43,745 bases of DNA from Parachlorella kessleri. Lineage: Eukaryota > Chlorophyta > Trebouxiophyceae > Chlorellales > Chlorellaceae. The notes under the pieces are model-generated. The model was not told the DNA's origin. It worked only from the letters and a program-made list of their open reading frames with translations, and searched no databases. Location: positions 1 to 43,745 of the forward strand of contig BBXU01000649.1 in NCBI GenBank assembly GCA_001598975.1, read 5' to 3'. Position numbers and translations under genes: made by a program. Positions 41,801 to 43,745 of this stretch are shown in pieces. How positions within the stretch are numbered: position 1 is the first letter of the stretch; every line of letters begins with the position of its first letter.

Positions 41801-43745
41801 CCCTGCTCTGCCACGCCGCATTCCTCCGTTTCAAAACTTCCAGTTCCGTGCACCTGCAGGTGGGACCCCCTCACCCAGGAGGTCTTCCAGTTTGTGAGGT
41901 CCCGGGGCGTGGCCACGTTCCAGCAGATAGACACCCACATGCGCAACAACTACAAGCACTTGATCTCAGGTGCGGTGAGCAGGCGGGCGACTGCCACGAG
42001 CACGGCTGCTGAGCGCCTTGCCTTGTTTCCTCCTGAACTCCCCTTGAAGGAGGAGGGGCAGGGAGTTTTGTCCAAGGGCCAGTCCTACTACGCGGGAGTG
42101 CTGTGGGTCTGAAATTCACCGCTGCAGTATTTGTTGCTGGTGGCAGGCATTCCAAACAGAGGAGCGTTAGGGGCGAACTGTACCGAGTCGCAATAGGACT
42201 CAAGGCTCGTGTCCTAATTCCCTTGGATATCCCGTGGGGCAACCCCTCTGGATTTTCCTACGGCAGCTGACCCAAGGGTGCCTGAACACTCCCCCTGGCC
42301 CTCTGGCCCCTTGTGCTACAGGTGCTGGAGTCCCTCCCCACGCCTGGAAGAGCCAAATCTTCCTTGGCAAGCGACGCAACATCTTCAGGCTGCAGGGGCC
42401 AGTGGTCTCGCTGGTGTCTCATGTGCCAGGGGAGGAAGCAGCTGCAGATGCGCCCAACAGCGCAGGAGGCGGAGCAGGGGCAGCAGGCGGAGCTCACAGC
42501 AGCCCTCCTGACCGCTCCCCGCCCCCCCTGGCCCAGCCCAGCAACGCCGTCAGCGCCGGGGCCGCCAGCCCAGCAGGCCCCAGCGCAGCCGGCCGCAGCA
42601 GTGAAGCAGCGGACGCGGCAGGCGGCGGTGCTCAGGCTGCCGCTGTCCCGGGTCACAACCCGGTGCTAGACGCGTTCATTGCTGAGAGGAAAGCCTTGGA
42701 GGAGCTGAGGGACGACATACAGCACAAGCTGGCGTCATTCAAGGTGGGGTGGTGCTTACGAGGCCTTGTGCTGGGGTGGTGGACCTCCGCTTGCCTCTGC
42801 TGTGGGCAAAGCACCAGGGATCCTTTCAGCAGCTTGGATGGCTCGCCGTGCTGCCGACGGCTACGTTGCTGTGTCTGCAATGCTAGGACTATAAGCACTC
42901 GGTTTGAGCGCTGGTGAAGGGGCGCGGGCGGCAGCAACTTGGCAAAGCTGTGAGCACCTGCCCGGACCGCGGCAGCCGCCTGCACCTACTGACTCCCCGC
43001 GCTGCGCTGTGCCTGCTGGCTGCAGGCACTGTCAGAGCTACAGAAGGAGAATGCGGGGCTGCGTGCCGCCTGCGTCACCTTGGGCCGAGAGCTGCTCAGC
43101 ATGAAGCAAGACTTCACGCTCTTCAGGGACCAGATGGTGCAGGTGCTAGGGGGCGAGGGCGGGCCGCTGAGCATGCTACCAGGCCCCGCTGGTGCCGGTG
43201 CCTCGTCAGACCTTGCTGCTTCGCATGCTGAGCTGCAGCGGGCAGGCTCGGCTGGCGTAGCGCAGCAGCAGCAGCAGCCTCAGCAGCTGCAGCCACAGGG
43301 GTCTCCCATGCAGCAGTCGCACGTGCATCAACCGCCGCAGCAGAGGCAGCAGGGCCAGCCACCCCTGGCCAACGGCAGCTTAGCAGCACCGAGGACGCCG
43401 CCGCTGCCACTAGGAGGCGTTCCAGCAGGGCTGGGGACCTCCCCGCAGCTGCAAAAAGCTCCAGAATCGTCTGCAACAGGCCAGGGGGCCGTGGCTGCTG
43501 CGCCTGCTGTGCTTCCCAGCCAGGAGGGCGGCATACTGCTGGTGGGCGGCCATGATGGCGTGTCATGGCTGGACTCGGCAGGTGGGTGGGTGGATGGGTG
43601 GGTGGGTGTGTTTGTTTATGAGGCGTGGGGGAGGGGGGGGGGGTGGGGGGGGGAGACGGCGGCGGGCGAAGGAGGAAAGCGTCGGAGGCGGCAGGCTGTC
43701 GCGACCAGGGGTTGTGTTTGCAGGTCAGTCTGGGCACTGGCTGGG
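38836..43745 (+). CDS. Winged-helix repeat (OST-HTH/LOTUS-like), coiled-coil and kelch protein, 3' partial
   Basis: Predicted exons: 38836-38920, 39028-39147, 39355-39463, 39810-40027, 40616-40920, 41229-41371, 41860-41969, 42322-42743 and 43026-43581, at least 689 residues; the gene runs past the window. Three units share a helix-helix-helix-strand pattern: (1) QQVEDAIVAFLRTKPNNT with GKLKFFLDACCPRLVVDGE; (2) WLESMLVNHMRSQPTG with RGRLHRFLQSRPHVFRLAND; (3) LTQEVFQFVRSRGVATFQQI with GKRRNIFRLQGPVVSLV. They look like OST-HTH/LOTUS or related winged helices, which bind RNA or Vasa-type helicases, but this assignment is tentative. Linkers are Ala/Pro/Gln-rich with a poly-Gln run. A coiled coil follows (AERKALEELRDDIQHKL, ELQKENAGLRAACVTLGREL). 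The last exon ends with GGILLVGGHDGVSWLDSA, the start of a kelch blade. An acceptor at 43722-43723 may open the next exon. Confidence 0.7.
43582..43654 (+). repeat. G-rich tract, possible G-quadruplex
   Basis: Repeated GGGT units begin directly at the intron donor after exon 43026-43581, followed by long G runs near 43626-43653. Four or more G-triplets with short spacers fit a G-quadruplex motif in the nascent transcript. Homopolymer length should be treated cautiously because long G runs are error-prone. Confidence 0.7.

Noticed and set aside
1..43745. A functional redox/lipid gene cluster (caleosin, GLOD4, SRX, sulfite-oxidase-like, desaturase)
   Set aside because: The genes are on both strands, interrupted by splicing, RNA and transport genes, and no shared pathway step links them; proximity alone is weak evidence in a eukaryote.
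1..43745. CRISPR arrays, tRNA/rRNA genes, operons or prophage
   Set aside because: No regular spacer-repeat array, no cloverleaf or rRNA-like segment was recognised, and every recognised gene is intron-split and nuclear in style.

Overview
This is nuclear DNA of a green alga (chlorophyte). The evidence is: intron-dense genes with short GT-AG introns ending mostly in TGCAG; candidate TGTAA polyadenylation signals; GC-rich, Ala/Gln-rich coding sequence; and a gene set typical of green algae (caleosin, a GFY-type acetate/succinate transporter, plastid-type sulfiredoxin, an OPR/RAP organelle RNA protein). No rRNA, tRNA, CRISPR or operon was seen. I built the gene models by hand from family motifs, reading-phase continuity across splice sites and splice consensus, so exon ends are predictions.

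Layout. 1-964: 3' end of an unrecognised + strand gene. 1654-4735 (+): caleosin/peroxygenase, 8 exons. 4965-6540 (-): secreted DUF3455 protein, 6 exons. 6869-9977 (-): GLOD4-like glyoxalase-fold protein, 8 exons. 10334-11470 (+): sulfiredoxin, 5 exons, one intron GC-AG. 12575-14694 (-): plastid-targeted antibiotic-biosynthesis-monooxygenase (ABM) domain protein, 6 exons. About 14950-19942 (+): RAP-domain protein with OPR-like helices. 20267 to about 20905 (-): 5'-truncated LINE reverse-transcriptase remnant. 21594-24330 (+): GPR1/FUN34/YaaH (GFY) transporter, 10 exons. 25125-28473 (+): cytochrome b5 / sulfite-oxidase-like protein with a strongly altered molybdenum domain. 28964-31458 (-): fatty-acid-desaturase-like membrane enzyme, 7 exons. 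31841-35415 (+): TPT/nucleotide-sugar-transporter-family protein, 11 exons. 36314-38391 (-): WBP4/ZOP1-type splicing factor, 7 exons. 38836 to the window end (+): a protein with three winged-helix-like repeats, a coiled coil and the start of a kelch repeat, continuing past the window.

Organisation. Four gene pairs are head-to-head with about 0.25-0.45 kb between start codons (GLOD4/sulfiredoxin, ABM/RAP, desaturase/transporter, WBP4/winged-helix-kelch), which suggests shared bidirectional promoters. Convergent pairs end close together, and in two cases the candidate polyadenylation signals imply overlapping 3' ends. Several products deal with redox, reactive carbonyls or lipids (caleosin, GLOD4, sulfiredoxin, sulfite-oxidase-like, desaturase), but they are separate transcription units and I do not claim a pathway cluster.

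The most unusual items are the sulfite-oxidase-like gene, which keeps an intact heme domain but seems to have lost molybdenum-site residues and the dimerisation domain, and the winged-helix/coiled-coil/kelch architecture at the right end.
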